Positions 33,864-44,756 of a stretch of 64,000 nucleotides of DNA are shown in pieces. Location of the stretch: positions 1 to 64,000 of the forward strand of contig NZ_LZRP01000001.1 of NCBI RefSeq assembly GCF_001678665.1, written 5' to 3'. Each line of letters begins with the position of its first letter. Position 1 is the stretch's first letter. The DNA comes from Erythrobacter sp. QSSC1-22B. Its GTDB lineage: Bacteria; Pseudomonadota; Alphaproteobacteria; Sphingomonadales; Sphingomonadaceae. Both the position numbers and the translations under genes were made by a program. The notes beneath the pieces are model-generated. The model did no database searches. It was not told the DNA's origin and saw only the letters and a program-made list of their open reading frames with translations.

Positions 33864-34979
33864 CTAGTGGGTCAGGCCGGAACTGCCCTGGCGGCTGTTC
33901 CAGCGATTGACCATCATCAGCGAGCCGATGCAGATCATATTGGTCAGCATCGATGATCCGCCATGGCTCATGAAGGGGAGGGGGATGCCCACCACCGGCG
34001 CGAACCCCATCACCATCAGCAGATTGACCGCGACGTAGAAGAAGATCGTCGCGACCATGCCCGCGGCGACCAGCTTGCCAAAGCGGTCCTTCGAACGCCG
34101 CGCGACCAGCAGGCCCCAGCGCAGGATCAGCGCGAAGCAGACGATCACCACCAGCCCGCCGATAAAGCCCCATTCCTCTGCCATGGTGGCGAAGACGAAA
34201 TCGGTATGCGGTTCGGGCAGATATTGCAGATGGCTTTGCGAGCCCTCGTTGAACCCCTTGCCGGTGAGCCCGCCCGAGCCGATCGCGATCTTCGACTGGG
34301 TAATGTGATAGCCAGCGCCCAGCGGGTCGCTCGCGGGGTCGAGCAGCGTCGTCACCCGGCGCTGCTGATAGGGCTGCAGCGCGAAGAAGAAGGCCAGCGG
34401 GGTGAGAACGGCACCCGCCGCCCCGAGGATGGCGAACCAGCGCATCGGCAATCCGGCAAGAAACATCACCACACCGCCACCGAACAGGATGGCGAGCGAA
34501 GTGCCCAGATCTGGCTGGACCAGCACGAGCGCGACCGGAATGCCGATCAGCACGCCTGCAGGCACCAGCGCGCGCCAGCTTGAGATCATGCCAACCGGCA
34601 GGTCGCTGTAGAACCGCGCGAGCACCAGGACAATGGCGGGCTTCATCAGTTCCGAAGGCTGCAATTGCATGAAACCCAGATTGAGCCAGCGCTGGCTGCC
34701 CCCGTTGATCTGCCCCATCGCCTCGACCAGCACCAGCAACAGCAGGGTCAGGACATAGACCGGATAGGTCGCGAACTTGACCAGATTGGCCGAGAACAGC
34801 GTCATGACGATCGCCATCACCAGGAAGACGCCAAACCGAACCAGATGCGACGCCGCGTAGGGCTCCCAACTGCCGCCGGCCGCCGAATAGAGCACCAGCG
34901 CCCCGAAGCCGATCAGGATGAGCAGCGGAAACAGCATGCCCCATGGCTGGCGTGCGACCGGGGCCGGGACGATGCTCAT
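33864..34979 (-). CDS. rodA: RodA, SEDS peptidoglycan glycosyltransferase
   Basis: A 371-aa inner-membrane protein with about ten hydrophobic segments. It polymerises lipid II into glycan strands during cell elongation and works with PBP2, encoded just upstream. Features of the SEDS family include GGSQRWLNLGFMQLQPSEL, VQPDLGTSLAI and the C-terminal GIPLPFMSHGGSS. The ATG at 34979 is chosen because the MSIVPAPVAR start leads straight into the first membrane segment, while the 55 codons before it overlap mrdA. It is the last gene of mreBCD-mrdA-rodA. Confidence 0.95.
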   Translation of the reverse strand: MSIVPAPVARQPWGMLFPLLILIGFGALVLYSAAGGSWEPYAASHLVRFGVFLVMAIVMTLFSANLVKFATYPVYVLTLLLLVLVEAMGQINGGSQRWLNLGFMQLQPSELMKPAIVLVLARFYSDLPVGMISSWRALVPAGVLIGIPVALVLVQPDLGTSLAILFGGGVVMFLAGLPMRWFAILGAAGAVLTPLAFFFALQPYQQRRVTTLLDPASDPLGAGYHITQSKIAIGSGGLTGKGFNEGSQSHLQYLPEPHTDFVFATMAEEWGFIGGLVVIVCFALILRWGLLVARRSKDRFGKLVAAGMVATIFFYVAVNLLMVMGFAPVVGIPLPFMSHGGSSMLTNMICIGSLMMVNRWNSRQGSSGLTH

Positions 34980-35004
34980 CGCGTTGGGCTCAGCGCTTGG
35001 GGGC

Positions 35005-37128
35005 TCACGTCGAAGGTGTCTGTGTTGGCGCCGCAACCGGCGTGGATTCTGGAGTGGGTATGGCTGTCGCAGGGCTCGCCTGCGGAACCCGGGGTGCGGA
35101 GCGCGGATCGGCTTCGGGCCGAGGCACGACCACGCTTTCGGCAATCTGTTCGGATTGGCGGCTGGCGATACGCGCTTCGGCTTCGACCTGGTCGAAGATT
35201 TCTTCGCTGCGGGTGGGGGCAGGGGTCACGGTCTCGCCGGCCGCGGCTGCGTAGGCGGTGTATTTTCCGATCAAGCGCTGCTGGGCGGTGCCGCCCCACT
35301 GGGCTTCCAGCGCGGACAACGCTTCCATGCCCTTCTCCGGGTCGAACATGAAGGTCATGATGTCGCGCGCGATCGGATAGGCCGAGCCCGATCCGCCGCC
35401 ATGCTCGATCACCACAGCCCCCGCGTAGCGAGGATTGTCGAACGGGGCGAAGAAGATGAACAACCCATGGTCGCGGTACTTCCATGGTCCGGTTCGGCCA
35501 TCGGAATTGCTCAGTCCGACAACCTGCGCGGTGCCGGTCTTGCCGGCCATCAACACGTCTTCGATCGGCAGACGCGCGCGCCCCGCCGTGCCGGGACCGT
35601 TGACCACATCGCTCATGGACTGGCGCACATAGCGCACGTGTTCGTCGGAAAAATCGACCATGTCGAAACCCTTGACCGGGGTCTTGCGGTTGAGCCGCGG
35701 TTCGACATGGCGACCCGTAGCGAGCCGCGCCGACATCACCGCCAGCTGGAGCGGGTTGGCGAGCATATAGCCCTGTCCGATGGTCGCGTTGACCGTATCG
35801 TAGGGCTGCCACTCGCGCTCGTATTTTTTCAGCTTCCACGCCGGATCGGGGACGGTGCCATAGAACTGGCTGATGACAGGAAGGTCGAATTCCTGACCCA
35901 TGCCACAGCGTCGGGCCATCAAGGCGATCGGATCCATCCCGATCCGCTGGGCCATGGCATAGAAATAGACATCGCAGGATTGATAGACGCCCATCGCCAT
36001 ATCGACTGCGCCGTGTCCGCCCCGTTTCCAGCAGCGAAACACGCGGTTGCCCACCCGCAGGCCGCCGGAGCATTGCACCCGCTCTTCGGGGTCGACACCC
36101 GCTCGCAGCAGCGCCATCGAGACCATCGGCTTGACCGTCGAGGCAGGCGGGTAGAGCCCCTTGAGCACCTTGTTGCGCAAGGGAACGCGCTCGTCCTCGC
36201 GCAGCATCGCGTATTCCACGCTGCCGATCCCGGCAGAAAAACTGTTGGGATCGAAGCTGGGCATGGACGACATGCACAGGATATCGCCGGTGCGGCAATC
36301 CATCACCGCCGCGGAACCGGACTCCAGCCCGATCCGGCGCGCGGCGTAATCCTGCAGCGGCCCGTCGATAGTCAGATGAACCGGTTCGCCCTGGACATCC
36401 TCACGGGTCTCGAGCTCCTTGACGATGCGGCCTGAGGCGGTGACCTCGACACGGCGGGCGCCAGGGACACCGCGCAGATCCATCTCGAATTGTTGCTCGA
36501 GCGCGTCCTTGCCGATCTTGAAGCCCGGCGTGATCAGCAGCGGGTTGCCCTCTTCCTCGTACTCCTCGGCATTGGCCGGGCCGACATAGCCGAGCAGATG
36601 CCCCACGCTCGGCCCGGTGGGATAGTAGCGCGAGAAGCTGCGCTGGGGAATCACCCCGGGAAGATCGGGCAGGCGCACGCTGACCGCCGCGAAATCCTCG
36701 TAGTCCAGACCCGTCGCGATCTCGACCGGCTGGAACGATGCGGCCTCGTCCACCCGCTTGGTGATATCGGCCATGGCAGTGGCATCGAGGTCGAGAATCT
36801 TGCCCAGCGCCGCCAGTGTCGCTCGGGTATCGATCAGCTGGTCGGGGATGACATCGACCCGGAAATCGGCCTTGTTCGAGGCAAGCGGTGCGCCGTTGCG
36901 ATCGAGGATCCAGCCGCGACGGGGCGCGATCAGCGAGAGGTTGACGCGGTTGCTCTCGGATTCCAGCTCGTATTTCTCGTTCTCGGCGATGGCGATGAAC
37001 GCCATCCGCCCGGCCAGCAGCACTCCGATACCGCCCATCGCCCCGCCGATGACGAAGCTGCGCCGCGAAAAGGCCTGGTCGAGCGTGGTGCTGCTGACAT
37101 GGTCGCGTTTGCTTTTGCCCAGCTTCAT
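35005..37128 (-). CDS. mrdA: Penicillin-binding protein 2 (elongasome transpeptidase)
   Basis: A 707-aa protein that cross-links new peptidoglycan in the lateral wall. It has a short cytoplasmic end, one membrane helix (about 25-45: FVIGGAMGGIGVLLAG), a non-catalytic pedestal domain (about 60-260) and a transpeptidase domain with the active-site STVK, the SCD version of the SxN motif and KTGTAQ. The tail beyond about 640 is Pro/Thr/Ala-rich and longer than in E. coli, probably unstructured in the periplasm. Its start overlaps the mreD stop by 4 bp, showing coupled translation. Confidence 0.96.
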   Translation of the reverse strand: MKLGKSKRDHVSSTTLDQAFSRRSFVIGGAMGGIGVLLAGRMAFIAIAENEKYELESESNRVNLSLIAPRRGWILDRNGAPLASNKADFRVDVIPDQLIDTRATLAALGKILDLDATAMADITKRVDEAASFQPVEIATGLDYEDFAAVSVRLPDLPGVIPQRSFSRYYPTGPSVGHLLGYVGPANAEEYEEEGNPLLITPGFKIGKDALEQQFEMDLRGVPGARRVEVTASGRIVKELETREDVQGEPVHLTIDGPLQDYAARRIGLESGSAAVMDCRTGDILCMSSMPSFDPNSFSAGIGSVEYAMLREDERVPLRNKVLKGLYPPASTVKPMVSMALLRAGVDPEERVQCSGGLRVGNRVFRCWKRGGHGAVDMAMGVYQSCDVYFYAMAQRIGMDPIALMARRCGMGQEFDLPVISQFYGTVPDPAWKLKKYEREWQPYDTVNATIGQGYMLANPLQLAVMSARLATGRHVEPRLNRKTPVKGFDMVDFSDEHVRYVRQSMSDVVNGPGTAGRARLPIEDVLMAGKTGTAQVVGLSNSDGRTGPWKYRDHGLFIFFAPFDNPRYAGAVVIEHGGGSGSAYPIARDIMTFMFDPEKGMEALSALEAQWGGTAQQRLIGKYTAYAAAAGETVTPAPTRSEEIFDQVEAEARIASRQSEQIAESVVVPRPEADPRSAPRVPQASPATAIPTPESTPVAAPTQTPST

Positions 37129-37661
37129 CCGACGGTCCGCCAGCGGGTCAGCCGCATCTGGTCGAGCCGGGCGACCAGCCGCGCAAAAAGCGGGAAGACG
37201 AGGATCGATAACATGAGCTGGGGCCCCAGAGCGACAAGCGTCAGCTCACCGCCCGATACGAGCATTGCGGCGGGGACATAGACCAGCAGGATTAAACCCG
37301 CGGTGAACCAGTCCTGCGCGAAACTGCGCCAGGGAAACCGGGTCTCGATCAGCTCGATGGCGATCATTGCTACCGACCACAGCAGGATCGCGCTGCCCAG
37401 AGGCTGCCCGCTGAATAGATCGTCGAACAATCCCAACGGAAACCCCGCCCAGACGGGCAGCAGTCCCGGGCGAACAAGCCGCCATGCCAGCAGCATCATA
37501 AAGCCCAGCGGGGGAATGATCGGCAGCGCGGTCGCTATGAAAAACATAGGTGTCAACGAAGCGATCAGCACCGAGAGGTATGGGACAATGGTGGCAACCA
37601 CGGTCGAATGCGACCGATTGATCCGTCGGCCATAGGTGTCGCTGCGCGATTTGGGGTTCAT
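37125..37661 (-). CDS. mreD: MreD, rod-shape-determining membrane protein
   Basis: A 178-aa inner-membrane protein with about five hydrophobic segments (VPYLSVLIASLTPMFF, PIIPPLGFMMLLAWRLV, SAILLWSVAMIAIELIETRF). It helps anchor the MreB/MreC elongation complex. MreD is recognised by position and topology more than by motifs. I prefer the ATG at 37661 with GGAG close before it; a TTG three codons upstream is an alternative. It lies between mreC and mrdA. Confidence 0.9.
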   Translation of the reverse strand: MNPKSRSDTYGRRINRSHSTVVATIVPYLSVLIASLTPMFFIATALPIIPPLGFMMLLAWRLVRPGLLPVWAGFPLGLFDDLFSGQPLGSAILLWSVAMIAIELIETRFPWRSFAQDWFTAGLILLVYVPAAMLVSGGELTLVALGPQLMLSILVFPLFARLVARLDQMRLTRWRTVG

Positions 37662-37671
37662 GCGCTCCAAT

Positions 37672-38562
37672 CTATTCGCCCAGCTCGGTTTCGACCGGAG
37701 TGTCGGCGCCCGTCACTGCCGTCGGCTCGAAAATCGGTAGCACGGCGACGTAGTCGGTAGCAGCGGGATCGCTGACGATGCGGGCAAGCGCGCCATCGTC
37801 GGTAATCTCGGTGGCGATCGCGACCGCCACTCCGGGCTGGTAATAGCCGCCTGCGCCGCTGGTGACGAACAGATCGCCCGGCTCGAGCGGGTTGATCCCG
37901 AGGTTGATCAGCCGGATACGGATGAGCCCGTCGCCGCGCCCCTCGGCAAAGGCGACCACTTCGTCCTTGGCGCGACGCACGGGCAACACGCTTTCCGGAT
38001 CGGTCAGCAGCAACACTCGCGCGCTGTAATTACCGACTTCTAGAATGCGGCCGACGACGCCCCGCGGGCTGCGCACCGGCATACCGACCGCGACGCCATC
38101 GGCGCGCCCCGCGCCCAAATAGGCGAAGCGGCGCGAGCTGGCCGCGCTGGCACCAACCAGGCGGGCTACGGTGATCGGCTTTGCCTCTTCGTCCTGCAAT
38201 CCGATCAAGGCCTTGAGACGCCGGTTTTCCTGTTCGACCGCGGCGGCTTCGCCAAGCCGGATGCGCGCCAGCTCCATTTCGCGCTTGAGCGCAGCGTTCT
38301 GCGAACCGGCGCGGTAATAGCCACGCACGGCATCGACAAAGCCCTTGCTTTCGGTCCGAGCGACGGCGACCGGCTGCGTCACCGGGGTCGCCGCGTCTTG
38401 CGCGGTGCCGGTCAGGCCCGAGAGGAACCCGGGTTGCCACAGCGACAGGCCGAGCAGCACCGCACCGACGAGCGCACCCACTCCGGCGGCGATGTAGCCG
38501 GTGAATAGGCTGTATTGCGCCTTTCGCGAATAGCTCGAGCGCCGTTGTCCTGTCGGCGCCAT
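37672..38562 (-). CDS. mreC: MreC, cell-shape-determining protein
   Basis: A 296-aa bitopic inner-membrane protein: a short basic cytoplasmic end, one membrane helix at about residues 20-42, a coiled coil (about 85-115, LKREMELARIRLGEAAAVEQ) and the beta-rich periplasmic domain with ARLVGASAASSRRFAYLGAG and SPRGVVGRI. It connects cytoplasmic MreB with PBP2 and RodA. It follows mreB by 46 bp in the same operon. Confidence 0.95.
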   Translation of the reverse strand: MAPTGQRRSSYSRKAQYSLFTGYIAAGVGALVGAVLLGLSLWQPGFLSGLTGTAQDAATPVTQPVAVARTESKGFVDAVRGYYRAGSQNAALKREMELARIRLGEAAAVEQENRRLKALIGLQDEEAKPITVARLVGASAASSRRFAYLGAGRADGVAVGMPVRSPRGVVGRILEVGNYSARVLLLTDPESVLPVRRAKDEVVAFAEGRGDGLIRIRLINLGINPLEPGDLFVTSGAGGYYQPGVAVAIATEITDDGALARIVSDPAATDYVAVLPIFEPTAVTGADTPVETELGE

Positions 38563-38608
38563 AGCGGCCGTCTTTCCCCAAAAGTTATCCGGTGCGTTAC
38601 CGGTCGTC

Positions 38609-39793
<1,185 letters not shown>

Positions 39794-39860
39794 TTATGCG
39801 TTCCGGCTCGAATTCCGGGCGCTTCGCGGCTAGGCCTTCAGCCCAGCCATGAGACCAGCC

Positions 39861-41693
39861 ATGCCAGTGATCCGCCGCCTCCCCGAACAGCTCGTCAATC
39901 GCATCGCCGCGGGCGAGGTGGTCGAGCGTCCGGCGGCCGCGCTCAAAGAGTTGGTCGAGAACGCGGTGGATGCGGGCGCGACGCGGATCGCGATCAAGCT
40001 GGTCGAGGGCGGGCTGGGCTCGCTCGAGGTCACCGACGACGGTTGCGCGATGACCCCCGACGAAATGACGCTCGCGCTCGAACGGCACGCCACCTCGAAG
40101 CTACCCGAAAGCCTGGTCGGCGCCGAGGGCGCGATCGAGCGGGTTGCGACGCTTGGCTTTCGCGGCGAGGCGCTGCCCTCGATCGCCAGCGTCGCGCGCT
40201 TCACACTGGAGAGCCGCCCGCATGGCGCGGAGCAGGGCTGGAAGCGAGTGGTCGATCACGGTGCGCTGGTGTCCGAAGGCCCCGCTGCGCTGCCGCCCGG
40301 CACCAGGGTGCGGGTCGAACAGGTGTTCGCGCGCATCCCCGCACGGCGCAAATTCCTGCGCACCCCGCGCAGCGAATACGCCGCCAGTCTCGACGTGGTC
40401 CGCCGCCTCGCGATGGCGCGCCCCGATATCGCCTTCACGCTCGATCATGGCGAGCGCCGCGTGCTCGGGCTGCAGCAGGACGAGGCGCTGATCGACCGGG
40501 TGGCGCAGATCGTCGGGCGCGAATTGAAGGACAATGGCGTCGCCATCGACCTGGAGCGCCACGGCATGCGGCTGACCGGGATCGCCGGGCTGCCGACCTA
40601 CAACCGCGGGATCGCGGATCACCAATATCTCTTCGTCAATGGCCGCCCGGTCAAGGATCGCCTGCTCGCGGGCGCGGTGCGCGGCGCCTATTCCGACATG
40701 CTCGCGCGCGACCGCCACGCGGTGCTAGCCTTGTTCCTCGAGCTCGCGCCCGAGGATGTCGATGTCAACGTCCACCCGGCCAAGACGGAAGTGCGGTTCC
40801 GCGATGCCCAAGGCGTGCGCGGCTTCATCGTCTCCGGCCTGCGTCAGGCGCTGTCGACCGGCGACCGCCGCAGCGCGCAATCGCCCGATGCCGCGGCGAT
40901 GGAGCGCTGGCAGCGCGAGCGCGACGAGCCTTCGCCCGCGCTGCGCTCGATTTTCGAGGGTCGCGACTGGTCGCGGCCGTCCGCCGGTGTCGCCGAGAGC
41001 GGTGCGAACCCATGGCGTGGAGCGGAGACGGGCGCGATGGCCGAACCGCAGGGCAGGGCGGAACAGGCCGAACCGCTCCACGCCGAGGAACGTACCTATC
41101 CTCTGGGCATCGCGCGCGGGCAGGTGGCCAACACCTATATCGTCGCCGAGGCGGCGGACGGGCTGGTGCTGGTCGACCAGCACGCCGCGCACGAGCGACT
41201 GGTGCTCGAACGCCTGCGCGCCGCCGGCGCTGGCGAGGCCGCCGCGCGCAGCCAGGCGCTGCTGATGCCCGATGTGGTCGAATTGGAAGAACCCGCCTGC
41301 GACCGGCTGGAAGAGGCCGCCGAACGGCTGGCGCAACTGGGACTCGCTATCGAACGCTTCGGCCCTACCGCGATGCTGGTCCGGGCGCTGCCGCATTCGT
41401 TGCGCAACGGCGACCCGGAAAAGCTGCTCCGCGATATCGACGACGATCTCGTCAAGCACGGGTTCGACGCGGACAAGGGCGCGCTGCTGTTGAGCGAGAA
41501 GCTCGAACTCGTCCTCGCCACCATGGCCTGCCACGGCTCGGTCCGCGCCGGCCGGGTGCTCAGCGTCGCCGAGATGAACGCGCTCTTACGCGAAATGGAA
41601 GTCACCCCGCGCTCGGGCCAGTGCAACCACGGCCGCCCGACCTGGGTGAAGCTGTCGATGGACGATGTCGAGAAGCTGTTCGGGCGCCATTGA
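39861..41693 (+). CDS. mutL: MutL, DNA mismatch repair protein
   Basis: A 610-aa repair protein that links MutS to strand removal. The N-terminal GHKL ATPase domain has the catalytic Glu in ALKELVENAVDAGA and the lid motif GFRGEALPSI. The C-terminal domain carries DQHAAHERLVLE, which fits the endonuclease metal motif DxHAx2Ex4E, together with ACHGSVRAG and CNHGRPT, so this MutL probably nicks DNA itself, as expected for an organism without MutH. The linker (about 330-420) is Arg/Ala/Glu-rich and unordered. The start four codons downstream of the first ATG gives the usual MPVIRRLP beginning. Confidence 0.96.
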   Translation: MPVIRRLPEQLVNRIAAGEVVERPAAALKELVENAVDAGATRIAIKLVEGGLGSLEVTDDGCAMTPDEMTLALERHATSKLPESLVGAEGAIERVATLGFRGEALPSIASVARFTLESRPHGAEQGWKRVVDHGALVSEGPAALPPGTRVRVEQVFARIPARRKFLRTPRSEYAASLDVVRRLAMARPDIAFTLDHGERRVLGLQQDEALIDRVAQIVGRELKDNGVAIDLERHGMRLTGIAGLPTYNRGIADHQYLFVNGRPVKDRLLAGAVRGAYSDMLARDRHAVLALFLELAPEDVDVNVHPAKTEVRFRDAQGVRGFIVSGLRQALSTGDRRSAQSPDAAAMERWQRERDEPSPALRSIFEGRDWSRPSAGVAESGANPWRGAETGAMAEPQGRAEQAEPLHAEERTYPLGIARGQVANTYIVAEAADGLVLVDQHAAHERLVLERLRAAGAGEAAARSQALLMPDVVELEEPACDRLEEAAERLAQLGLAIERFGPTAMLVRALPHSLRNGDPEKLLRDIDDDLVKHGFDADKGALLLSEKLELVLATMACHGSVRAGRVLSVAEMNALLREMEVTPRSGQCNHGRPTWVKLSMDDVEKLFGRH

Positions 41694-41802
41694 GGGACGA
41701 TGCTTCCGCTTCGCTTTCGGGTGCTCCCACCTCGACGATGCTCGCCGGTTGCAGGCTGCTTGCGGCGATTTCGTCGTAAGGGCTGCCGACAAGTATCCAG
41801 CC

Positions 41803-42216
41803 TCAATCTGCCAAAAGCTCCTGAAGGGCAGCCAGGAGTTTCGATGGCAGCACCGGCTTGGGGACGAGGGGTACGTCGTTCAGCAGGGGTTCGTCGATTT
41901 GACTGCGGCTGTAGCCGGATGTCAGCAGGAACGGAATCCCGGATGATTTGAGAACCCTCGCGACCGGGATAGATCTCACGCCTCTGAGATTGAGGTCCAG
42001 CAAGACGGCATCCGGGCGAGTCTTGCCGAGTGCTGCAAGCGCAATATCGACGCTCGGTGCGCGCTCTACCTCTCGCACTCCGGCAGCCGTGAGGATTTCC
42101 TCCAGATCCATCGAAATAAAGGGATCGTCCTCGACGACGAGGATGCGCCGGTTCGAAAGAAATTCATGGTCGGATTCGGTGACCGTGCTGGCCTCAGATC
42201 GGGAAGCTGATTTCAT
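41803..42216 (-). CDS. Receiver-domain response regulator paired with HWE kinase
   Basis: A 137-aa protein with one receiver domain (about residues 20-135): acidic pocket VVEDDP, phosphoacceptor Asp in AVLLDLNLRG, switch Ser/Thr in LLTSGYS and Lys in VPKPV. No output domain is attached. The ATG at 42216 overlaps the last 23 bp of the kinase gene, which implies translational coupling and a kinase-regulator pair. Confidence 0.88.
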   Translation of the reverse strand: MKSASRSEASTVTESDHEFLSNRRILVVEDDPFISMDLEEILTAAGVREVERAPSVDIALAALGKTRPDAVLLDLNLRGVRSIPVARVLKSSGIPFLLTSGYSRSQIDEPLLNDVPLVPKPVLPSKLLAALQELLAD

Positions 42217-43327
42217 ACTGGCAACCCTCGGGAAGATATTTGAGTTGTGCCTCGCCGTCCAGTTCATAGCCGGCCAGATCCGCAAGCAGCCGTGTTCCAA
42301 AACCGCGGCGTTCGGGTAAGTCCACCTTCGGTCCGCCCTCTTCGCGCCAGCGCAGATGAACCTGGCGACCGTCGGGTTTCTCGTCGATATTCCACGAAAG
42401 CTCGACCTCACCGTCCGGAACGGAGAGCGCGCCGTGTTTGGTCGCGTTGGTGCCAAGTTCGTGCAGGACCAGAGCCATCATGCGTCCCTGACGAGCCTGA
42501 AGCATCACCTTCGGGCCGTCGATTTTCGGAACCGGGGCATCGGCAGCCTCGAACGGCACGACAGACCGCCGCGCGAGTTCCCTCAGGTCCAAGACCTGCG
42601 CATGATCGTCGAACACCAGATCTTCGGCCTGCGTGAGCGCCCGAAGTCGGCCAAGAAAAATGTCGCGGTAGGCGCGTGCCGAAGCATCGTCGGCAGTGGT
42701 TTGATTGGCGAGAGATTGCACCAGCGCCAGCATGTTCTTGACCCGATGCTCGAGCTCCTGGACCAGAACGGTCTGGCCGCTCAGCGCTTCTTCCAGTTCC
42801 TTGTGAGCACGGTGGCGATCCACGGCAGCGGCAAGCAGATTGGCGTAGTTTTTCAGGAATGACGTGTCGTGCTCGTCGAAGTCGCGCTTGTCCGTCGCAT
42901 CGACCTCGAGCACGCCGAAGGGCCCGTCCTCCCCTTCGATAATCACGTTCACCATGCTCTTGATGCCGTGGTCGATCAGGACATCGGGAATCTTGAAACG
43001 CTTTTCCTCATCCAGATCGGGGGATACCACCGGTTCGCTCTGCGCCAGTGCGAAGCCTGCTGGCGAATCCTTGTCCGCGCCGAACTGAACATGTCCCACC
43101 ACGCCGGGCTGCCAGTTCACGCCGGCCCGCATGAGCAGCGCGTCGCCGCCCGGGAGCAGCTCGAGAACTTTCGCGCGCCGAATGTCGAGTCCTTCGGCCA
43201 CAAGCTCGGCGGCGCGGTGCAGGACTTCATCGAGGTCGTGCGCAATCAGGCAGTCAGACCCGAACTTGGCCAACGCATCTTGCTGTCGGCGCAGCCGGGT
43301 GGTGGCTTCATCGTCTGCTGGGTTCAT
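42194..43327 (-). CDS. GAF-domain HWE-family sensor histidine kinase
   Basis: A 377-aa cytoplasmic kinase with no membrane segment. Residues about 20-165 form a GAF sensor (VLHRAAELVAEGLDIRRAKV, GPFGVLEVDAT), which may bind a small ligand. The HWE core follows: phosphoacceptor ELEHRVKNMLALVQSL, N-box VLHELGTNATKHGAL, then LRWREEGGP and the G-box GFGTRLL. It is complete, unlike the related kinase at 1063-2181. The downstream receiver gene overlaps its end by 23 bp. In alphaproteobacteria such kinases often act in the general stress response or light/blue-light signalling, but the sensor here does not decide between these. Confidence 0.9.
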   Translation of the reverse strand: MNPADDEATTRLRRQQDALAKFGSDCLIAHDLDEVLHRAAELVAEGLDIRRAKVLELLPGGDALLMRAGVNWQPGVVGHVQFGADKDSPAGFALAQSEPVVSPDLDEEKRFKIPDVLIDHGIKSMVNVIIEGEDGPFGVLEVDATDKRDFDEHDTSFLKNYANLLAAAVDRHRAHKELEEALSGQTVLVQELEHRVKNMLALVQSLANQTTADDASARAYRDIFLGRLRALTQAEDLVFDDHAQVLDLRELARRSVVPFEAADAPVPKIDGPKVMLQARQGRMMALVLHELGTNATKHGALSVPDGEVELSWNIDEKPDGRQVHLRWREEGGPKVDLPERRGFGTRLLADLAGYELDGEAQLKYLPEGCQYEISFPI

Positions 43328-43618
43328 GCAATTGCTATGGCGGGGGATGCAGTTGATTTCCAGTCTGAAATTAGCAATCGCTCAAAACCAGGAGCCTAAA
43401 GAGTTCTGGCTTTCCCGAACGTTGTTTCAGCAGTTCGCTTGAGACAGCCCCCCGGACATCCAGCTCGATCGCCGCCGACAAAAAGCCACCGTCCCGCACT
43501 GCCGGTCATCGCCCGTTGACCCCGCGCCGCAAACGCTCGAACAGCACTTGCCCGCATCGTTCAGGCTTGAGCCAAAGCTGGCGGGCGATGGAGGGCTCTA
43601 AGCTTTTGGGAGTACATA

Positions 43619-44182
43619 ATGCGGTATTGGCTTGGTCTGTCGGTTGTGGCGCTGGCGGGGTGCGGTGCGGAGCTGTCGCCCGAGGAAAAGGCGCGGCAGG
43701 ATGCGCAGGCGGTCGCCGAGGTCACTGCGGCGCAGATACCGCCGGTCATGCCGGTCACGCTCGACCCGCTGACCCTGGCCGATGTCGAAGCACATGAGAT
43801 GATCGGGGTCGGGTGCAGCTTCCTTCCGGACGAGGGCGCAGGCGAGCGTTCGGGGGACGACGGCGACGAGGCGCTGGCGATCGCGATGGGCGATGCGGCC
43901 TATGCCAAGAGCGGTGGCGAAGTCATGCGGCTGGCGCCCGATCGCGGCAGCGCCGCCAATCCTTTCGGCACGCAGACCAAATACGATGGCCGCGAATTCA
44001 CGATGCAGCTCGATCTCGCGCCGTCGGTGGAAGAACAGGCGACAGCCGATGCGGCCGCCGAGCCCGCCGAGGGCGTGCAGGTCGGTATGGAAACCATGGC
44101 CTATGATGGGCGGATGACACTGACCGATGGGCGCGACCGGGTGGTCTATCGTGCCGACGGGACACTGCGCTGCGGATCGTAA
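43619..44182 (+). CDS. Hypothetical lipoprotein
   Basis: A 187-aa predicted lipoprotein with the lipobox LAGC (Cys15) after a short hydrophobic leader. GGGAG is placed before the ATG. The mature part is acidic and rich in Ala, Glu and Asp; VGCSFLPDE and the pair YDGREFTMQLDL / YDGRMTLTDGRD suggest a beta-rich domain with repeated strands. I do not recognise the family. It is convergent with the MaoC-like gene, only 3 bp from its stop. Confidence 0.75.
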   Translation: MRYWLGLSVVALAGCGAELSPEEKARQDAQAVAEVTAAQIPPVMPVTLDPLTLADVEAHEMIGVGCSFLPDEGAGERSGDDGDEALAIAMGDAAYAKSGGEVMRLAPDRGSAANPFGTQTKYDGREFTMQLDLAPSVEEQATADAAAEPAEGVQVGMETMAYDGRMTLTDGRDRVVYRADGTLRCGS

Positions 44183-44185
44183 GGC

Positions 44186-44650
44186 TCAGTCCTCGATCGG
44201 TGCTTCCGGATCGCGCACCTGCATCAGCCCGTTCGAGACCATCTCGAGCACAACCTCGTCGTTCTGGTTGTAGGTCCGCGAGCGGGTCTTGAAGAGCCCC
44301 ATCTCGGGGCGCGAGCGACTGCGGCGCTTTTCCAGCACCTCGGTCTCGCAGCGCAGCGTGTCGCCGGGATAGACGGGCTTGCGCCACATCAGCTGGTCGA
44401 CCCCGGGCGAACCGAGTCCGGCGCGCTGGATCACCGACATGTTCTCGACCAGCATCCGCATCGTCATCGCGCAGGTGTGCCAGCCGCTGGCCGATATCCT
44501 GCCGAAATGGGTCTGCGCTGCCGCCTCGTCGCTGAGGTGGAACGGCTGGGGATCGTATTTGGTCGCGAACTCCAGCACTTCCTCGCGGGTCACTTCATAG
44601 CTGCCGAAGGAATCCTTCGTGCCGATCTCGATATCTTCGAAGTAGAGCAT
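44186..44650 (-). CDS. MaoC-like (hot-dog fold) dehydratase
   Basis: A 154-aa enzyme with the single hot-dog fold of MaoC-type enoyl-CoA hydratases. The hydratase motif region is DPQPFHLSDEAAAQTHFGRI, followed by ASGWHT, supplying the catalytic Asp and His. Members hydrate or dehydrate CoA-thioesters in fatty-acid or polyhydroxyalkanoate metabolism; the specific substrate is unknown. The ATG at 44650 (GGGGATC before it) is preferred to the one 14 codons upstream. Confidence 0.85.
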   Translation of the reverse strand: MLYFEDIEIGTKDSFGSYEVTREEVLEFATKYDPQPFHLSDEAAAQTHFGRISASGWHTCAMTMRMLVENMSVIQRAGLGSPGVDQLMWRKPVYPGDTLRCETEVLEKRRSRSRPEMGLFKTRSRTYNQNDEVVLEMVSNGLMQVRDPEAPIED

Positions 44651-44756
44651 GATCCCCGCATTGCGCAAAGCGGCGGGCGAAGCAATATCCAACCGCTCCG
44701 CCCGCCCGTTTGCCCAGATGCTACTGTACAGATGCTACTGCACAGACGTTACCAGA